Assembly: GCA_011763485.2 (NCBI GenBank)
Contig: JAANSK020282157.1
Coordinates: 1 to 20,509 of the forward strand
DNA: 20,509 nucleotides
Reading direction: 5' to 3'
Source: Isoetes engelmannii
Taxonomy: Eukaryota > Streptophyta > Lycopodiopsida > Isoetales > Isoetaceae
In this document: in pieces, positions 17,100 to 20,509 of the stretch
Numbering within the stretch: position 1 is the stretch's first letter
Layout: each line of letters opens with the position of its first letter
Made by a program: the position numbers and the translations under genes
Notes under the pieces: model-generated
The model's input: the letters and a program-made list of their open reading frames with translations, nothing else
The model's database searches: none
Told to the model about the DNA's origin: nothing

Positions 17100-17690
17100 T
17101 GAAGCATAGAATGCACTTTAGTCACTACAATGGATGGCATGTCCTCCTGAAAACGTAAGTGATGTCGAGCAAAGAATGCTGCAAAATGATTATGAAGGTG
17201 TTGCTTTAGCTACACAGGGTCAGAGACTCTCGAACCTTCTAGAAGAATGGTGAACACCTATCATCAGACTTGAACTATTGTAAATCAGTCTTCGGCTTAG
17301 CTTTAGTCAGTTGCTCAATATCAATATCCTTAATTTATGCCAAGATTTGTTTCTCTCTAATTCCAGAAGAAGGAACGTGATCTCTGGCATATTTGTAATT
17401 CCTGGTATAAGGTTGTTGACCTCTAGCCTCGAGCACTTTGGGATGATCCCATTCCTTAGCAAAGGATTTGACTGCCGCCATGGCAGCTACTACCCCTGAC
17501 ATCCCTTTAAATAAAGAGAATGCATGTGCACACACATCTTTAAACTCGTTTCAAACTCTTGATTCTTCAAGTAACAAGTATTGATCTTAAAAAAGGTTTT
17601 AATAGATCTACTATAATTTGACAGCAATGAAGAATACCATTGTGGGTTGTGATATGAAACAGAGCTATCCAAAAGAATAGTCCTGTGAAA
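17100..17690 (-). pseudogene. Family-A LINE ORF2 linker between endonuclease and reverse transcriptase
   Basis: Collinear with the spacer that joins the two domains in LINE ORF2. Frames are broken, and only short traces such as AAMAAVKSFAKEWDHPKVLE can be read. No independent gene is seen. Confidence 0.5.
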
Positions 17691-18320
17691 GGTACCAAAC
17701 CAGCAGCAATAACATTATGAGCATAGGCTCTGCCATAACCCGTCCAACCGTTACACCATATATATGAGTGGTCCCCATCGATTGGGCCATCCACAATTCA
17801 GCAAGAAACGTCGCCACTGTTCCCACTCAAATCCTTGTATTACTTGTGATACCCTACCACATCTATCAGTGTCTGCTTCCACCATATTAAAATCACCAAC
17901 CATAAACCAAGCAACATTACTTCTAAGTCTAAGCACCTTATTCCTCAAAGAAGCCCAAAGAGAACCTCTTTGACCCAGTAGATTATGAGCATAAACATTT
18001 ACAATACCCCATTCCTAACCCGTGTCCTGTCATTTAACAATAATCCAATGCCCAAACTTATCAATATGAGTAAATGTAACATCAATAGAAGACCTCCAAG
18101 CAGTGAGGACCCCAACTTTAGATGAGTCAGTTGCCACAATAAGAACATTGTATTCATGACCCAGAATAGGAGCTAGCTTGTGTACATCACCTCTTCGACA
18201 TTTGTGTTCTTGAAGGCAACCAAAATCCATAGTTGCATAAATTTTGAGACAATCTGCTTCTTTTACTTAGGGAAGAAGCAATGCCCCAAACATTCCATGG
18301 CCCAATATTCATAATATTGA
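17690..18320 (-). pseudogene. Family-A LINE endonuclease (APE-type) remnant
   Basis: Minus strand: MNIGPWNVWGIASSLSKRSR (18309-18250), CLQEHKCRRGDVHKL (18218-18170; the Glu is the metal ligand of the LQE motif), GVLTAWRSSIDVTF, then WFMVGDFNMVEADTDR (17905-17860, the GDFN motif), and YIWCNGWTGYGRAY (17770-17720). All are hallmarks of the N-terminal endonuclease of plant LINE ORF2. Frame breaks occur after HWIIVK and after NGWTGYGRAY. The terminal SDH motif is not recognised. Confidence 0.87.
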
Positions 18321-18419
18321 GTTGGGGTGTTCCACTTCTATATTTGCTACCTAAGTGTCTACCGCATCCGCCCCTTGATATTCTCCTGGGAGATCTGCCC
18401 AACAAGTCCTAGAAAGTGG

Positions 18420-18900
18420 TAAGGGGGAGCCTCCTCTCTGTTCCACCCTTCCATTGTGCACTACAATTCTTCACGGAGAAGAGCCTCCTCTTTGCTCCAT
18501 CCTCCCCATATATTATGCAATTTTGGCGAGGGAGATCCGCCACTCCCCTCTACCCTCCCATATGCATCTTATGTGGAAGTGACAACTTGATTTGCATCGT
18601 GAGCATATTTGTTTCTTGTAGCGTTATTTAAATTAACTTTAATTCATCCTACTTGAGCTCTTTCTTGCCGCTCTTGTTCTATCTATTTGAATAGTTAGCA
18701 ATCTAGTTGTATAATAGCATCATCAAAAATAATGTCATGTCTCTCTATAGGAGGGGAAGAAGCAACTGACGCCACATTTGTTATATTTGCACAAGGCAGG
18801 GGCTAAGAAAAAAGAGACGTGGGTGTTGTAGAAGTATTGGGGATAGAAGCAGGAGGTATGATGGCAGAGGGTATCGGCATGTGGAGGACAAATACAGGAC
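18420..18900 (-). other. Family-A LINE spacer between ORF1 and ORF2
   Basis: Minus-strand traces are Pro/Ser/Thr-rich (PSAIMPPASIPNTSTTPTSL). On the plus strand a 54-bp period imperfect repeat, gagcctcctct-tg-tcca-cct, starts at 18427 and 18481. No domain. Confidence 0.45.
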
Positions 18901-19230
18901 GATCCCTCTTAGCTCAAAAGTTTGCAAACATTGCTAGCTAAGGACATAAGGGAGCAAGCTGAGGACCATTAAGCAATTTCAAGTCAAGCTTAAGAAATAT
19001 GGGGCCACTTTTAATCACAATGGACTCTGGCATTGCATGACCAAGGGGAAGTGACACACAAATCTTTGCCTCATCAACAATGGAGTGGGCCAAATGAGTG
19101 CCCAAATCATTAGCAATATTAATGAGGAACTCGGGAACCAATAAGTCATAAGGAAAGTCAGAAATTAAGAACCATCAAGGCATTTTCAAAGCCTTGAGCA
19201 TGTTGGAAATTTTATTGACTAGTTTTGTTT
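18900..19230 (-). pseudogene. Family-A LINE ORF1 (DUF4283-like) remnant
   Basis: Reads MLKALKMP and WFLISDFPYDLLVPEFLINI, then DLGTHLAHSIVDEAKICVSL, MPESIVIKSGP and LDLKLLNGPQLAPLCP. The order LIPEFLxxIANxLGxxL...xARICVxL-LxxxLPxSIxI...xxxxYxxLPxxC is the RNA-binding ORF1 of plant LINEs that ends in a CCHC knuckle. Here the knuckle is broken by a stop after LCP. A stop also precedes WFLISD. Confidence 0.75.
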
Positions 19231-19507
19231 AAAACAGGCTCATGTTTGCATCCTGCATCGTCTATAGAGTGGAGGCCGTTAAACCGTTATACTTTAGATT
19301 CTTTTTATTTTAGAGATTCCTTCCGTTCTTCGTCAATATGATGCTAAGAATAGTATTAATGGTTTCGTTTGTTAACAGGCACAATGTTTGTCACTAGTTA
19401 AGTTGAGGTGGCTTGTCGTGTCATTTATCATTGGACATAATAAAGTAGATGCATTAGGTAGAATCCATTTTGTAAGAACAGTTAAGAGTGGACTCAATAT
19501 TTTTGAG

Positions 19508-19512
<5 letters not shown>
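19231..19512. other. No recognisable gene
   Basis: Upstream flank of the family-A LINE. The plus-strand frame that continues into the (GA)n tracts is a product of the repeat and is not a gene. Confidence 0.5.

Positions 19513-19567
<55 letters not shown>
19513..19567. repeat. (GA)n microsatellite, about 55 bp
   Basis: Uninterrupted GA dinucleotides. Likely highly variable in length. GAGA tracts can bind BBR/BPC factors in plants, but no adjacent gene is seen. Confidence 0.97.
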
Positions 19568-19575
<8 letters not shown>

Positions 19576-19646
19576 CATACTAATAGCAAAGCAGAGCGAG
19601 GGCACCACCACCCAAATTGATTTGAAAAATTCTAAACTTACAGAGA

Positions 19647-19650
<4 letters not shown>

Positions 19651-19700
<50 letters not shown>
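19651..19700. repeat. (GA)n microsatellite, 50 bp
   Basis: A second uninterrupted GA tract 84 bases after the first; a shorter one starts at 19796. A Glu/Arg repeat frame across them is an artefact. Confidence 0.97.
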
Positions 19701-19701
<1 letters not shown>

Positions 19702-19979
19702 ATTTTTTTACATCATACCATTTTTTTGGCAACATCCCTCTTGGGACATATGACGGCCCTTCTCAAGGCACAACCCCTTACTAGAGGCAATGGTAGAGAG
19801 AGAGAAAGAGGAGGGGAGCGGGAAGTAGATGCGGCAGCCGGAAGAAAATATACAGACAAAAAGGATTTCGGAGGAAAAAACGACCGAAAATGAAAAACCG
19901 GCAAAAAAAATGGCGGTGAACAGTTTCTTACAAAATTCTTAAAATCTTAATAATATAGATATTTTGTAAGTTTAATATG

Positions 19980-20509
19980 TTTTTTTTTTTTGAAGAACTT
20001 TTCTCAATGTATTAAAAGAATGGCAATAGTACAAGGTGAGTGAGGAGCAAGAAGAGCTGCCCCGAAGAGGCCGCGATACCCCACCACTCAATTATCCTTA
20101 CAACTACCACTGTACAAAGCATCCATCACCATCCACTATCCCAGGAAGTCACGCCAGATGGCAAACTTCCTTTCTGCCAACCCCGGAAACACCTGAAAGC
20201 TCTGAAACAGCTTGCTTGTACTTTAGCCGGGGGATCAAAGAGGCCGAAGGCTGCTGGACCCCCTGAAAAATCCACAACCGCCGTCGTTTCCAGATCAACC
20301 ATACTAGCCAAGCCACACATAAGTGCAAGGCTTGCTTCCTCGGAAGAGATCAAGCACCTAGATACAAATGTAGGAGCAACTGCTGGCTAGTCAGCCGAAC
20401 CTGGAGCCTAGCCTGAACCTAGTCCCAAGCTACCTGTAGCTGAGGGCAGAGGACCAAACAATGCTCCACCGTCTCTGGATGGAGGCCACAACAAGGACAC
20501 AGAGGACTC
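19980..20509 (-). mobile_element. 3' end of a third LINE, running off the window
   Basis: The minus strand begins at the window edge with SPLCPCCGLHPETVEHCLVL and CPQLQVAW, a zf-RVT zinc knuckle (CPxC...ExxEHxxxxC) that is well kept. Broken traces ALHLCVAWLVWLIWKRRR follow; the W-rich stretch is typical just after the knuckle. The element ends with ttttaatacattgagaaaagttc and a 12-A tail at 19991-19980. Most of the ORF lies outside the window. A stop soon after the knuckle suggests decay. The knuckle differs from family A and family B, so it is a separate family or a distant copy. Confidence 0.78.

Larger units (their letters stand above)
13276..19230 (-). mobile_element. Decayed LINE retrotransposon (family A) with nested insertions
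   Basis: On the minus strand, 5' to 3': ORF1 remnant (19230-18900), low-complexity linker, endonuclease (18320-17690), reverse transcriptase (17100-16550), thumb/connection (16065-13973), zinc knuckle (13800-13540) and a 3' UTR ending in an A-rich tail (aaaaaataaataaaa, 13290-13276). The present length of about 5.95 kb includes a 921-bp tandem duplication, a 239-bp MITE and about 430 bp of a family-B LINE, so the original was about 4.3 kb. Many stops and frameshifts show it is dead. All domain parts are collinear, so this is one element and not a patchwork. Confidence 0.88.

Noticed and set aside
19372-19611. Ser-Leu repeat frame resembling a hydrophobic helix
   Set aside because: Reverse strand of the same microsatellite.
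19388-19753. 121-codon plus-strand frame rich in Glu-Arg repeats
   Set aside because: It is translation of the two (GA)n microsatellites; the non-repeat parts have no family signal.
20036-20390. Plus-strand frames of 76-116 codons near the right end
   Set aside because: They are antisense to the LINE zinc-knuckle region; the minus-strand reading carries the conserved motif.
1-20509. Search for CRISPR arrays, prokaryotic operons, tRNA or rRNA genes
   Set aside because: No spaced identical repeats of CRISPR type, no Shine-Dalgarno-led gene runs and no recognised tRNA or rRNA segments; the window is eukaryotic.

Overview
The window looks like nuclear DNA of a land plant, with no intact protein-coding gene. 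The grounds are plant-type HMG-CoA reductase exons with a GT-AG intron, a decayed DYW-class pentatricopeptide (PPR) gene, plant-type LINE and Copia retroelement fragments, long (GA)n microsatellites and low-GC intergenic DNA. The style of the PPR-DYW and LINE endonuclease sequences reminds me of homosporous ferns. That is only an impression, and a seed plant is not excluded.

Layout. 1-184: possible LINE fragment (minus strand). 185-350: a perfect 73-bp inverted repeat. 608-1391: HMG-CoA reductase pseudogene (minus), one intron kept. 1905-4615: first copy of a segmental duplication with internal sub-repeats, ending in an imperfect hairpin (4301-4379). 5889-7139: 5' part of a Copia element (minus). 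7370-8660: PPR-DYW pseudogene (minus). 9645-10975: second copy of the duplication, with a matching hairpin (10699-10776). 11507-11664: an unrelated hairpin with 38-bp arms. 12147-12424: tandem repeats with a 107-bp unit. 12575-13107: 3' end of a LINE (plus). 13276-19230: one large decayed LINE (minus). It carries ORF1, endonuclease, reverse transcriptase and zinc-knuckle remnants, a 921-bp internal tandem duplication, a nested 239-bp MITE and a nested fragment of a second LINE. 19513-19700: two (GA)n tracts. 19980-20509: 3' end of a third LINE (minus).

The genes do not form an operon or pathway. The best candidate for something functional and undescribed is the pair of duplicated hairpins. 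Their arms differ between copies by paired substitutions that keep base pairing, and each follows the same array of ATATCCCA/CACGTCC motifs 80-160 bases upstream. This is what duplicated MIRNA loci would look like. Expression cannot be judged from sequence. Everything else reads as a graveyard of transposons and pseudogenes with unusually readable history: an empty site, tandem exchange and nested insertions.
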